36,122 nucleotides of DNA, from contig WRFR01000020.1 of the NCBI GenBank assembly GCA_009778715.1, positions 1-36,122 of the forward strand. The letters are read 5' to 3'. The number at the start of each line of letters is the position of its first letter. Positions within the stretch are counted from its first letter, which is position 1. Under the pieces are notes generated by a model. It ran no database searches, was not told where the DNA came from, and saw only the letters and a program-made list of their open reading frames with translations. Source of the stretch: Coriobacteriia bacterium (GTDB lineage Bacteria; Actinomycetota; Coriobacteriia; WRKU01; WQUG01). This document shows positions 8,107-16,942 of the stretch, piece after piece. The translations under genes were made by a program, and so were the position numbers.

Positions 8107-8555
8107 TGGAAATCCAGATCATTTCACATCGCGAACCAGAGGTGCTTGACCTGCAGGCGTTCGTGCGCCTGGCACAGTTCGCGCTAGCGCGTGAAGAGGC
8201 GCCTGAGGCTTGCGTGGTGTCGATCGCCTTGGTCGATGTGGGAGAGATGGCAGAACTTAATGAGCGCTATCGTGAGATGGAAGGTCCGACCGACGTCCTG
8301 AGCTTTCCCTGTGATGACCCACAGTTGATGGTCGAAGGCGATGAGCCCGTGACGCTCGGTGACATCATCATCGCGCCCGAGATCGCCGAGGCGCAGGCGC
8401 GTGAGTATGGCCAGACTATTGAGGCGGAGTTGAACCTGTTGTTGGTGCATGGAGTGCTGCACCTTTTGGGCTACGACCATATCGAGCCTGAGGATGCTGA
8501 GGCTATGGAGAACCGCGAGCAGTCGATTCTGGCCGCCTGGGAGATCAATCAGTGA
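8103..8555 (+). CDS. ybeY: Endoribonuclease YbeY (rRNA maturation factor)
   Basis: This 150-residue metalloprotein carries the zinc site HGVLHLLGYDH (His116, His120, His126) and the upstream motif PTDVLSFP. YbeY takes part in 16S rRNA 3'-end maturation and ribosome quality control. Two adjacent ATG codons (8103 and 8106) are possible; the first overlaps the phoH stop. The end overlaps the GTG start of dgkA. Its position between phoH and dgkA/era is the widely conserved order and supports the call. Confidence 0.95.
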   Translation: MMEIQIISHREPEVLDLQAFVRLAQFALAREEAPEACVVSIALVDVGEMAELNERYREMEGPTDVLSFPCDDPQLMVEGDEPVTLGDIIIAPEIAEAQAREYGQTIEAELNLLLVHGVLHLLGYDHIEPEDAEAMENREQSILAAWEINQ

Positions 8556-9058
8556 GTGGCGGGGCGCCCATACCGCGACAGAGCTTCGGCCGCAGCCTGG
8601 CCTGTGCTTTCTCGGGACTGTTCGAAGTGTTGCTTCATGAGCGTAACGCGCAGATCGAGGTCTGCGTCGCGTTGCTGGTCGGCGCGGCTGTCGCGTACTT
8701 TCGTGTGAGCGGTTGGCAGCTGGTGGCGGTATTACTGTGCATCTTCGGCATACTGTCTTTTGAGACCATGAATTCGGCAATCGAAGCGCTTGTGGACCTG
8801 GCCAGCCCCCAGCAACATCCGCTGGCCAAACATGCCAAAGACATGGCGGCTGGGGCAGTGTTGATGATGGCGCTGGGTTCGGTGATCGTGGGCTGCGTGG
8901 TGTTTGTGCCGAAGATCATCTGGTACGCTGAGGCTTTTGGGCGCCAGGCGCCTGCGCCGGGAACCCCCAGCTTTAATGTGAGCGTCCTGTTGGTCATGCT
9001 GGCGTTTGCTTTCGCGCTCTGGGCTTTTGTGATGCGAGCGCCTCACGAAAAGAGTTGA
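8552..9058 (+). CDS. dgkA: Diacylglycerol/undecaprenol kinase family membrane protein
   Basis: This small integral membrane kinase belongs to the DgkA/UdpK family, which phosphorylates diacylglycerol or undecaprenol. The signature is complete: the Arg-rich N-terminus ending GLFEVLLHERNAQIE, then ETMNSAIEALVDL and HPLAKHAKDMAAGAVL. At 168 residues it is longer than the usual about 120-140, owing to a fourth hydrophobic segment (about residues 145-163: SVLLVMLAFAFALWAFV). Gram-positive members usually prefer undecaprenol, which would link it to cell-wall lipid recycling. The GTG start overlaps the ybeY stop, and its stop overlaps the era start. Confidence 0.9.
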   Translation: MSGGAPIPRQSFGRSLACAFSGLFEVLLHERNAQIEVCVALLVGAAVAYFRVSGWQLVAVLLCIFGILSFETMNSAIEALVDLASPQQHPLAKHAKDMAAGAVLMMALGSVIVGCVVFVPKIIWYAEAFGRQAPAPGTPSFNVSVLLVMLAFAFALWAFVMRAPHEKS

Positions 9059-9990
9059 TCTGCTTGGTCACTTCTGACGCGCACGGCGTGACAAAGGTTT
9101 TTCATAGTGGCTTTGCCGCGCTGGTCGGACGGCCTAATGCGGGCAAATCGACGCTTACCAATGCGCTCGTGGGCGAAAAGGTTGCCATCACGAGCGACCG
9201 GGCGCAGACCACGCGCCATCGCCTGCGCGCAATTCTGAACTTGCCGGATGCCCAGGTCATCCTGGTCGATACCCCCGGTCTTCATAAACCACATGACGCC
9301 CTTGGTGAGGAAGTCAACCGGGCGGCTTACAAGGCCATTGAGGATGTGGATGTGCTCTGCTTCCTGGTCGATGCTACACAACCTGTTGGAGCAGGGGACC
9401 GTTGGGTCGCCGAGTTGCTTGCGGGCGCCGATGCGAAGATCCCGCGCCTGGCGGTGCTCACCAAGTGTGATCTTGCGACGCCGGACCGTATTGCGGCGCA
9501 ACGCGCAGCGGTCGCGGAGCTGGCAGATTTTGCCGCGATCCTTGAGACGGCGGCGCCGACGAGCGCTGGCCTGGCGGAGTTTGTCGAGGCAGTTGCCGCT
9601 ACGCTGCCGGAAGGCCCACGCTGGTTTCCCGAGGGCATGACGACCGACCAGTCCCTTGAAGTGATGGTTGCGGAGTTCATTCGCGAGAAGGCCCTGCGCC
9701 TGACTTTCGACGAGGTACCGCATGCTATCGGCGTGGCGCTTGACGACCTGGAGCAGACGCCGGATGGTGCGCTTACCCGGATCTCTGCGGTCATCTATGT
9801 CGAGCAGGAGTCCCAGAAAGGTATCGTGGTGGGCAAGGGTGGCGCGCAGATCAAACGCATCGGCAGCGAAGCACGGGTCGATCTGGAACGATTGCTTGGC
9901 ACTAAAGTGTTTTTGGATCTGCGGGTCAAAGTGAAGAAGAACTGGCGTCGAGACGCCGCGCAGATCCGGCGTTTTGGCTACGGCGACTAG
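9055..9990 (+). CDS. era: GTPase Era
   Basis: Era is a GTPase that binds 16S rRNA and aids 30S subunit assembly. G1 is GRPNAGKST, G3 is DTPGLH, and G4 is TKCD in place of the usual NKxD, a variant I have seen in actinomycete GTPases. The C-terminal KH domain has VVGKGGAQIKRIG. The upstream TTG at 9055 overlaps the dgkA stop (TTGA). An in-frame GTG at 9088 gives a start closer to that of most Era proteins (VTKVFHSGFAALVGRPN) but has no ribosome site, so 9055 is kept with some doubt. Length is 311 residues from 9055. Confidence 0.94.
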   Translation: MICLVTSDAHGVTKVFHSGFAALVGRPNAGKSTLTNALVGEKVAITSDRAQTTRHRLRAILNLPDAQVILVDTPGLHKPHDALGEEVNRAAYKAIEDVDVLCFLVDATQPVGAGDRWVAELLAGADAKIPRLAVLTKCDLATPDRIAAQRAAVAELADFAAILETAAPTSAGLAEFVEAVAATLPEGPRWFPEGMTTDQSLEVMVAEFIREKALRLTFDEVPHAIGVALDDLEQTPDGALTRISAVIYVEQESQKGIVVGKGGAQIKRIGSEARVDLERLLGTKVFLDLRVKVKKNWRRDAAQIRRFGYGD

Positions 9991-10014
9991 GTCGGCGAGG
10001 ACAGGAGAGCGACT

Positions 10015-10845
10015 ATGCCGACCTACAGCGCCCGCGCCACAGTATTGAAGAAGACCAAGCTGGGGGAGGCCGATCTTATCATCACGCTCGTCGCGACCGA
10101 TGGACGCGAGCTACGTGCCGTGGCCAAGGGCGCGCGCAAGCCGGGGTCGCGCCTCGGCGCGCGCGTTGAGCCCTTCACGGTGCTGGAAGGCCAGTTCGCA
10201 ACGGGGCGCAGCCTTGATGTTGTCAGCGATGTGCGCACGGTCGACACTCACGCCAGCTTGCGCGATGACTACGACAAGCTGCTCGTGGCAAGCGTAGCGG
10301 CTGAGATGCTTGAGATCGTGGCGGCTCAGGCGCAGGCCTCCGAGTTTCTCGCAGAGATGTCTGCGACGCTTTTTGATGTGATGGACGCCTGCGCAGCGGA
10401 TAAGGCGCTGCAACTGCTTGTTGCCTGGATGCTGAAGCTCTTTGCGGTGCTGGGCTATCGCCCGATCCTTGAGGAGTGCGCGATCTGCGGGCGCGGTGTC
10501 ACAATGCCTGCCGCCTCCGCAATTCCAGACGCCCCCGTCATCCCTGCCTCCCCCGTCATCCCGGGCTTGACCCGGGATCTCGACGAGCGCTTCTGCTGGT
10601 CAGCGGAAGCTGGTGGCGTCATCTGTGCCACTTGTGGCGCCGGGCAGTTCATCCCGCTTGACACGTATCCTGCCGCCGCTCTCGCCTGGTTGCGCACGCT
10701 TTTGGGTGCGACCTTCGCCGAAGCCGCGGCTTATGATCTTGCCCCCGAGCTCCTGCGCGACCTCTTCACCCTGGTTGCCACCTTCGCCCAGGAACATTTT
10801 CCCGCCCGCTTAAAGGCCCTGGAATTCTACCAGCAGCAAGGATAA
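10015..10845 (+). CDS. recO: DNA repair protein RecO with a repeat-derived insertion
   Basis: RecO mediates RecA loading in the RecFOR pathway. The 276-residue protein has the N-terminal OB fold (ARATVLKKTKLGEADLII), the helical domain, and a zinc finger with Cys155 and Cys158 (CAICG) and Cys204 and Cys207 (CATCG). The loop between the two cysteine pairs is 45 residues, against roughly 20 in most RecO proteins. It contains PVIPASPVIPGLTRDL, the translation of a palindromic DNA repeat whose other copy lies after rpoD. The reading frame is kept and all four cysteines remain, so the protein may well be functional. The ATG has ACAGGAGAG upstream. It is the last gene of the dnaJ operon. Confidence 0.93.
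   Translation: MPTYSARATVLKKTKLGEADLIITLVATDGRELRAVAKGARKPGSRLGARVEPFTVLEGQFATGRSLDVVSDVRTVDTHASLRDDYDKLLVASVAAEMLEIVAAQAQASEFLAEMSATLFDVMDACAADKALQLLVAWMLKLFAVLGYRPILEECAICGRGVTMPAASAIPDAPVIPASPVIPGLTRDLDERFCWSAEAGGVICATCGAGQFIPLDTYPAAALAWLRTLLGATFAEAAAYDLAPELLRDLFTLVATFAQEHFPARLKALEFYQQQG
10536..10582 (+). repeat. Palindromic repeat copy 1, inside recO
   Basis: The element has CGTCATCCC at 10536 and again 18 bp later at 10554, followed by the hairpin CCCGGG-CTTGA-CCCGGG. Bases 10554-10582 (29 bp) are identical to 24236-24264 after rpoD, and the 18 bp before that keep the same layout. It encodes about residues 174-190 of RecO. Similar palindromic repeats read as VIPGLTRD are familiar to me from other bacterial genomes. 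Confidence 0.85.
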
Positions 10846-10870
10846 CTCAATCCATAATCTAACCCCTGCC

Positions 10871-10892
10871 ATTCTGCGCGTAGTCGCAGAAT
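10871..10892 (+). terminator. Hairpin after recO (weak terminator candidate)
   Basis: Arms ATTCTGCG and CGCAGAAT pair over 8 bp around a 6-nt loop, 26 nt after the recO stop. No T-run follows, so it may be a Rho-dependent end, an mRNA-stabilising hairpin or chance. Confidence 0.35.
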
Positions 10893-11078
10893 CCAGCTGT
10901 AAGCGTTTCCGAGAAATTCTGTATCGAGTACTGTGGAGATTTCTCCATAGGTCATGTTTTATACACGTTTCGGTCTGTTTTGTAAGAAGTTGGTAAGCAC
11001 TATCTGTTAGGGTCATGGCTGGCTGGATAAGAGGGTGCGTTTTTCTGGTGTTGATAATGCACTGAAAGCACTTGACCA

Positions 11079-11104
11079 TATACTAGACTATAGTCTAGTA
11101 TAAT
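11079..11104 (+). promoter_or_regulatory. Perfect 24-bp palindrome over the hicAB promoter
   Basis: Bases 11079-11102 form a perfect palindrome; the left half is TATACTAGACTA. Its right edge overlaps a TATAAT at 11099-11104, 18 nt before hicA. TTGACC at 11072-11077 is a candidate -35, but the 21-bp spacing is long. A protein dimer bound here would block RNA polymerase; the DNA-binding HicB encoded downstream is the natural candidate. Confidence 0.7.
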
Positions 11105-11122
11105 TAGATAGGGCAGAGGGAA

Positions 11123-11311
11123 ATGGACATCTTTACTGACAAAGAAGTTATTGCTCGGTTAAAGAAAGAGGGTTGGGAAGAGATAAAAGGAGGCGGGAAG
11201 GGTTCACATCGGAAGTTTAAGCACCCAAAGTTCGGAACAACCGTTATTCCGAAAGGAGCCTTACACCCTAATACCTATATGAGCATAGCGAGGAAGGTGG
11301 GCTGGCGATAA
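11123..11311 (+). CDS. hicA: HicA toxin (mRNA interferase)
   Basis: This 62-residue protein has the HicA double-stranded-RNA-binding-like fold signature: KKEGWEEIKGGGKGSHRKFKHP, then TTVIPKGALHPNT. His29 in GSHRKF corresponds to the catalytic histidine of HicA toxins, which cleave mRNA. It is encoded before its antitoxin, the usual order for hicAB, with 33 bases between them. The unit sits between recO and glyQ, two genes that belong to conserved neighbouring operons, so it looks like a later insertion into a housekeeping region. Confidence 0.87.
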   Translation: MDIFTDKEVIARLKKEGWEEIKGGGKGSHRKFKHPKFGTTVIPKGALHPNTYMSIARKVGWR

Positions 11312-11344
11312 TCGCCCGCGTTTGGAAGAAAGAGAGTACTGGAT

Positions 11345-11797
11345 ATGAAAGAACGTATGACTTATGCGGCGCGCCTCTGCAAGGATGAATATGGCTACAC
11401 GGTGGAGTTCCCGCAGCTTGATTTGGTGACACAGGGCAATGATCTTGATGACGCGTTGTGCATGGCCTCCGACGCCCTCGAAACTTACTTTTTTGATTAC
11501 TTACACGATAAGGATGGCCCACCGGCGCCTGATCTTGATATTGAACTCCACTCTGATGACATCTATGTGATCGTATCGGTTGATGTTGCCCCGCTCATTG
11601 ATGGTGAGTTAACAACTGAGGATGTTATGAAAATGCTTTGCGTTAACAAACAGCGCGTCGCTCAGCTGCGAGCTTCTGGTAAAATAGCGGCTTACAAGCA
11701 GGGCAGGGACTACTTACATAGCCGTTCTGATGTCGAAGTTCTAAGGCATTCCGCTCGTAAATCCGGCAGACCACGTAAAGAGCTGCTTGCAGCATAG
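11345..11797 (+). CDS. hicB: HicB antitoxin with C-terminal DNA-binding domain
   Basis: Residues 1-70 have the HicB partial RNase-H-like fold (AARLCKDEYGYTVEFPQLDLVTQGNDLDDAL). From about residue 90 there is a helix-turn-helix of the excisionase/MerR type (TTEDVMKMLCVNKQRVAQLRASGKI, then YKQGRDYLH), followed by a basic tail. HicB proteins bind and inhibit HicA and repress the operon. This DNA-binding domain is the likely reader of the perfect palindrome at 11079-11102. Starts at ATG 11345 or four codons later are both possible. The common HicB tails are ribbon-helix-helix or Cro-like; an excisionase-like tail is less usual. Confidence 0.85.
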   Translation: MKERMTYAARLCKDEYGYTVEFPQLDLVTQGNDLDDALCMASDALETYFFDYLHDKDGPPAPDLDIELHSDDIYVIVSVDVAPLIDGELTTEDVMKMLCVNKQRVAQLRASGKIAAYKQGRDYLHSRSDVEVLRHSARKSGRPRKELLAA

Positions 11798-11812
11798 AAA
11801 GTATGGTGAGGA

Positions 11813-12034
11813 ATGAAACTAAAGAAGCTCATCCCGCTGGCCATTGGCCTGGTCGTTATCTGGGGCGCCTACCTGGTGTTCATGCTTTATCTGGCCGGAG
11901 GCGGCATCCATGCGAGCGGCTTTGAGGGAATACCCCTAAAGACGATGCAGCTCGCTTTCGTTGGCGTCTCGGCCATGGTGTCGCTCTTCTGGGCCTTTAT
12001 CTGGTGGTTCCTCCATATAAAGGAAGACAAGTAA
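11813..12034 (+). CDS. Small two-helix membrane protein, unknown
   Basis: This 73-residue protein has two hydrophobic segments (about 7-28 and 45-67) and positively charged ends (MKLKK and HIKEDK). I do not recognise a family. It begins 15 bases after hicB, with a GGTGAGGA site before the ATG, so it may be read from the hicAB promoter or through to glyQ. Nothing in it suggests a toxin-antitoxin role. Confidence 0.55.
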   Translation: MKLKKLIPLAIGLVVIWGAYLVFMLYLAGGGIHASGFEGIPLKTMQLAFVGVSAMVSLFWAFIWWFLHIKEDK

Positions 12035-12127
12035 GCAGGCGCTCTTCGTCACTGTACTGGCAACCTCAGGCAAGGGCCGTTGCGTTACACTAAAAAACAA
12101 GCATTTGATTGATAGAGAAGGACGGCC

Positions 12128-13047
<920 letters not shown>

Positions 13048-13048
<1 letters not shown>

Positions 13049-15129
13049 TGATGAAACCATCCGCCCATGAGCTGCTTTTCGAGATCGGTGTTGAGGAGAT
13101 GCCCTCGACCCCCCTTAACGCTGCAATTATCCAGATGCGCCAGTTGGCTGAGGACGCTTTGTCCGCCACTCGCCTTAGATACGAGGGCTTGACGGTCTAT
13201 GCGACGCCGCGCCGCCTGTCATTGCTGGTCAAGGGCTTGCTTGACTGTCAGGAAGACGCCCAGCTCAACTTCCGTGGTCCAGCCGCTGCCGTTGCTTACG
13301 ACGACGAAGGCCAGCCAACCAAGGCTTTAGAGGGCTTCTTGCGCAGCAAAGGGCTTACGCTTGATCAGACCGAGGTTCGCGAAGAAGGTGGCACCGATTA
13401 CGTCTGCGCGACTGTTGAGCAGAAGGGCGAGCAAGCTGTGGAGCTGCTGCCGCAGCTGTTGACCGATCTGCTTGGTGGCCTTGATTGGAAACGTTCACAG
13501 CGTTGGGGCTCGGGTGATGAGCGCTTCGTGCGCCCGGTGCGTTGGCTGCTCGCGCTCTATGGTACCGTGGCGATTCCCGTGGCCTTTGGTGAGTTGAAGT
13601 CGGGCGTTACGACGATGCCGCATCGTTTCGTAGGGCATGGCCCCGTGGTGATCGCGACCCCCAATGAATATAAGAACGTCTTGCGTGGCAACCGCGTGAT
13701 CGTCGACCAGGACCAGCGCCGCACGATGATCGTCGAAGGCGTGCAGTCTGCTGCTGAACCTTTCGGAGAGGCGCAAATCCCGGAAGCGGTACTCGATGAG
13801 GTGGTCAACCTGGTCGAGTATCCGACCGTACTGGTCGGGACTTTTGACAAAAGCTTCCTGCGCGTCCCGCGTGAGATACTCGAGGATGCGATGAGCACCC
13901 ATCAGCGCTATTTTGCGATCGAGCATGTCGATGAGGAACAGCGTCTTGACAACCATTTCATCGTGGTCAGCAATGGGGATCCGGCTTATAACAGTCAGAT
14001 CATCGCGGGTCATGAGCGGGTCCTGCGCGCGCGTCTGGCCGATGCGGCGTTTTTCTATGATGAGGACTGCAAGGTCGGGCTCACTGCCTGGGCGCAAAAG
14101 CTCTCGGGCCTGAACTTCCAGGATAAGCTTGGCACGATGGCTGATAAGACTGCCCGGATCGTCAGGCTCAGCGAATGGCTGTCTGACGCCTGGGGCCTTG
14201 ATACGCTCGATCGACGGACGGTGCTTCGTGCAGCGGAGCTTGCGAAAGCCGATCTGACAAGTTCTGCGGTCATCGAGTTTACCGACCTGCAGGGTGTCAT
14301 GGGCGGCCACTACGCGCGCGCCCAGGGTGAGGACGAGGCAGTGGCCCTGGCGATAACCGACCACTACGCGCCACGCTTTTCTGGCGACGCGTTGCCCCGT
14401 TCGCAGGCAGCAGCGCTGCTTGCCGTTGCGGACAAGGCTGATACGATCGCGGGGATCTTTGCGGCAGGCAAGGCCCCCAAGGGCTCTTCGGATCCCTTTG
14501 GCCTGCGTCGCGCAGCTATTGGGATCTTGCAGATCGGTCTGGAGGAATCAGCACTCGATACGGAGGCGTTGATGGAAGCAGCCTTGTCCGGCTACGAGGG
14601 CCTGGACTTTGACCGTGCCGCGATTGCCAAGGCGCTGGCGGCCTTCTTCCGCTCGCGTCTGGAGACGATCCTGCGCGACGAAGGCTTCAGTTCCCAGGCT
14701 GTCACGGCGGTGCTGACGAGGTCAGCTGCCCGTCCGGCGGATGCCCGTGCCCGCTGTAAGGCGCTGGCACGCTTTGTTGAGGTAGGCAGCGATTATGAGG
14801 ATCTCTCGACGGCCTTTACCCGCGCGAAGAACCTGAGTGACCCGACCGTGGGGCGTGAAGTTGATGGCGCGCTGCTCACAGAACCAGAGCGCCCCTTTGC
14901 CAACGCTCTCAAGGAGCTGGCGCCTGAGGCACGCGCGCTGATGGCGGCGGGTGACTACGAGCGCTTCCTTGCATTGCTTGCGACGATGCGCACCCCGGTC
15001 GATACCTTTTTCGAGCAGGTCATGGTCATGGACGAAGACCCGGCCTTGCGCCGCAACCGCCTTGCGCTGCTGAACAATTTCATTGCGCTGGTCGAGCAGT
15101 TCGCAGATTTTCGCGCGCTTATTGCCTGA
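13048..15129 (+). CDS. glyS: Glycyl-tRNA synthetase beta subunit
   Basis: This is the tRNA-binding beta subunit of the tetrameric glycyl-tRNA synthetase, 693 residues from ATG 13048 (ATG 13051 is also possible). It opens with the family pattern ELLFEIGVEEMPS and contains RRLSLLVKGL, KRSQRWGSGDERFVRPVRW, STHQRYFAI and an HD-like domain segment (FTDLQGVMGGHYARAQGE), with a C-terminal DALR anticodon-binding region. The reading frame is open further upstream into glyQ, but the overlap and family alignment fix the start. The next gene follows after 18 bases. Confidence 0.96.
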
Positions 15130-15147
15130 GAGAGGGGAGGCCACGTT

Positions 15148-15966
15148 ATGCCAACACAGCACCAGCACTTCACCCTGCACGTGTTGAGTGACTCGCTTGG
15201 CCAGACGGCAGAGACCTTTGCGCGCGTGTTGGAGTCACGCTTTCCCTTGCTGGAGTTCTCCCTCAACCGCAGCTCGCTGATCAATGACCCTGCGGAGCTT
15301 GAAGAGATCGCGCGCCCGCATTGCCATGAGCACAACTATCTCTTTGTCTATACCTTTGCCCGTCAGGACCTGATCGACAAGATGGAGGACCTGAGCAACG
15401 AGGGCTGCCAGGCGGTCGATCTGCTGGGGCGCGCGGTGCGCTACATTTACCGATTGTCCGGCGAGCGGCCGACCGGTAAGGTGGGCGCGATCCACTCGAC
15501 CGACGAGACCTATTTCCGGCGCATCGACGCCATGGAGTATACGATCAATCATGATGATGGGCGCCTCCCTGAAGGCCTGCTGGAGGCTGATATCGTGTTG
15601 GTGGGGGTTTCACGTTCTGGTAAGACGCCGCTTTCGACATTCTTGGCATACCAGGGTTGGAAGGTGGCCAACCTGCCGCTTGCATTTGGATCCCATCCGC
15701 CCGATCAGCTCTTCGAAGTCGACCCGCGTCGCATCTATGGGCTGATGACGACATCGGAGGTGCTCCTGAAGGTTCGGGCAGCGCGCGCTGCCGAACTGGG
15801 CACGCACCTGGACAACTACACCTCGCGTGAATCAATCGAATATGAGCTAGCCGATGCCCGCGACCTGATGCGGCGATTGGGCTGCATCGTAATCAACACA
15901 GCCAACCGTGCCATCGAGGAGGTTGCCCAGGACATCCTGCGCTACGTAGAAGCGCTCGACGCGTAA
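15148..15966 (+). CDS. Pyruvate phosphate dikinase regulatory protein (bifunctional kinase/phosphorylase)
   Basis: The 272-residue protein belongs to the DUF299/PDRP family, which inactivates PPDK by ADP-dependent phosphorylation of a threonine and reactivates it by Pi-dependent phosphorolysis. It opens with LHVLSDSLGQTAE, and the P-loop-like GVSRSGKTPLS lies at about residues 152-162. NYTSRESIEYELADA and the CIVINTANRAIEEVA ending are also family features. Its target, ppdK, lies downstream on the same strand but is separated from it by an opposite-strand VapBC pair. The ATG is preceded by AGAGGGGAGG. It could be co-transcribed with glyQS. Confidence 0.93.
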   Translation: MPTQHQHFTLHVLSDSLGQTAETFARVLESRFPLLEFSLNRSSLINDPAELEEIARPHCHEHNYLFVYTFARQDLIDKMEDLSNEGCQAVDLLGRAVRYIYRLSGERPTGKVGAIHSTDETYFRRIDAMEYTINHDDGRLPEGLLEADIVLVGVSRSGKTPLSTFLAYQGWKVANLPLAFGSHPPDQLFEVDPRRIYGLMTTSEVLLKVRAARAAELGTHLDNYTSRESIEYELADARDLMRRLGCIVINTANRAIEEVAQDILRYVEALDA

Positions 15967-16000
15967 GCGTGAGCTTGGTGTGTCGATCGTTTTAGGGGGA

Positions 16001-16399
16001 TTATTTTTTCCAATCGACAAGGCGCAGCCTTTTGACCCGCTCGAATTCTTTGGTGTTGTTCGTAACAAGAACCATGCCAGCGGCGATCGCGTGTGCCGCG
16101 ATCAGCATGTCCATGGCGCCGATCACGCACCCGCGTCGGCAGAGGTCGGCTCGCAAGACGCCATATTCATGCGCGGCCCTCTCTTCATAAGGCAGTGGCG
16201 TGATGATCGAAAGAAACTGTGTCAGGGCGATACGGTTCTGCGCTTGAAAGCGGCTGTGGCAGACACCATACTCGAGTTCTGAAAGTGTTACGTCAGAAAT
16301 ACAGAGGCCTTCGTCTCTGTGCTTCTTAACGGAGGCGAGTACCTGCTCATTCTTCTTGATGGCAAAGATACAGGTATTGGTGTCAAGCATATAACTCAT
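16001..16399 (-). CDS. vapC: VapC-type PIN-domain toxin
   Basis: The 132-residue PIN ribonuclease starts MSYMLDTNTCIFAIKK (Asp6 is a metal ligand). It contains SELEYGVCHS with a second acidic ligand, GAMDMLIAAHAIA with a third, and TNNTKEFERV near the end. This pattern is that of VapC/MvpT toxins, several of which cut initiator tRNA. The start overlaps the vapB stop by 4 bases. It lies on the minus strand between the PPDK regulator and ppdK, and runs convergent to the regulator with 34 bases between the stops. Confidence 0.9.
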   Translation of the reverse strand: MSYMLDTNTCIFAIKKNEQVLASVKKHRDEGLCISDVTLSELEYGVCHSRFQAQNRIALTQFLSIITPLPYEERAAHEYGVLRADLCRRGCVIGAMDMLIAAHAIAAGMVLVTNNTKEFERVKRLRLVDWKK

Positions 16400-16623
16400 A
16401 GCGGCTCACGATCCTGCGCCAGACCGTCCTGGCGGTCGATCGCGAAGTCTTCAGAAAAGGAATTGATCCCCTGCATAAAGATATCCCACTCTTTATCGCA
16501 GGGGAAGAGCACCACCAGATCCCCGATCTTTTTCAGGCATACTTCTTCACCTTTGAAGCGGCACTCCTTGGGAAGGCGGACCGCCTGGCTATTGCCGTTC
16601 TGGAACAGTTTTGCTGTCATCAT
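16396..16623 (-). CDS. vapB: VapB antitoxin (AbrB/SpoVT type)
   Basis: The 75-residue protein begins with the swapped-hairpin AbrB-type DNA-binding domain (AKLFQNGNSQAVRLPKECRFKGEEV), typical of VapB partners of tRNA-cleaving VapC. The C-terminal half (DIFMQGINSFSEDF) is the toxin-binding tail. Two adjacent ATG codons (16623 and 16620) are possible; AGAGGAG lies 8 nt before the first. Its DNA-binding domain probably reads the inverted repeat at 16647-16668. Confidence 0.9.
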   Translation of the reverse strand: MMTAKLFQNGNSQAVRLPKECRFKGEEVCLKKIGDLVVLFPCDKEWDIFMQGINSFSEDFAIDRQDGLAQDREPL

Positions 16624-16646
16624 ATCCCTATCTCCTCTGGCAGAAA

Positions 16647-16668
16647 AGTATATATTCTAGTATATACT
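16647..16668 (-). promoter_or_regulatory. Inverted repeat at the vapBC promoter
   Basis: AGTATATA and TATATACT flank a 6-bp core TTCTAG, 24 bp upstream of vapB. The stretch includes TATACT and TAGAAT hexamers on the minus strand, so promoter and operator overlap. It is a natural site for VapB autoregulation. Confidence 0.6.
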
Positions 16669-16942
16669 AAGCTGCAGCGGACTATGAACCAAACTTGCGG
16701 TTGCTGTTGCTTGCGGTAAGTCTGTCAAAACCATAGCAGGAGGCCCTTACCTTTTTCTTACCAAAGAGCCGAAAAATTGAATAAAACGTGAGTTATGGAG
16801 GAATAAACACATCCTCAGATCAACGTTACTCTTATGGTTGTTACCCACAGGCGACCGTTGATGCGGTATGATTTTGAGTGGAGATGCGTCGCGCACGCGG
16901 CGTCCTCCTGTCACCTTCATTCTTTGAGAAAAGGAGATCATC
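16669..16942. other. Non-coding region between vapB and ppdK
   Basis: Together with the vapBC promoter, about 320 bases here have no convincing gene. It should hold the ppdK promoter, since read-through from the regulator is blocked by the opposing vapBC. TATGAT at 16867-16872 is the best -10 but has no good -35. GCGTCGCGCACGCGGCG at about 16885-16901 is a GC-rich partial inverted repeat. AAAAGGAGATC precedes the ppdK GTG. No riboswitch was recognised. Confidence 0.4.

Noticed and set aside
12035..12127. T-box or riboswitch before glyQ
   Set aside because: Only 93 bases are available, and there is no specifier hairpin, T-box core or terminator; a TACACT hexamer at 12086-12091 is the only weak promoter-like sign.
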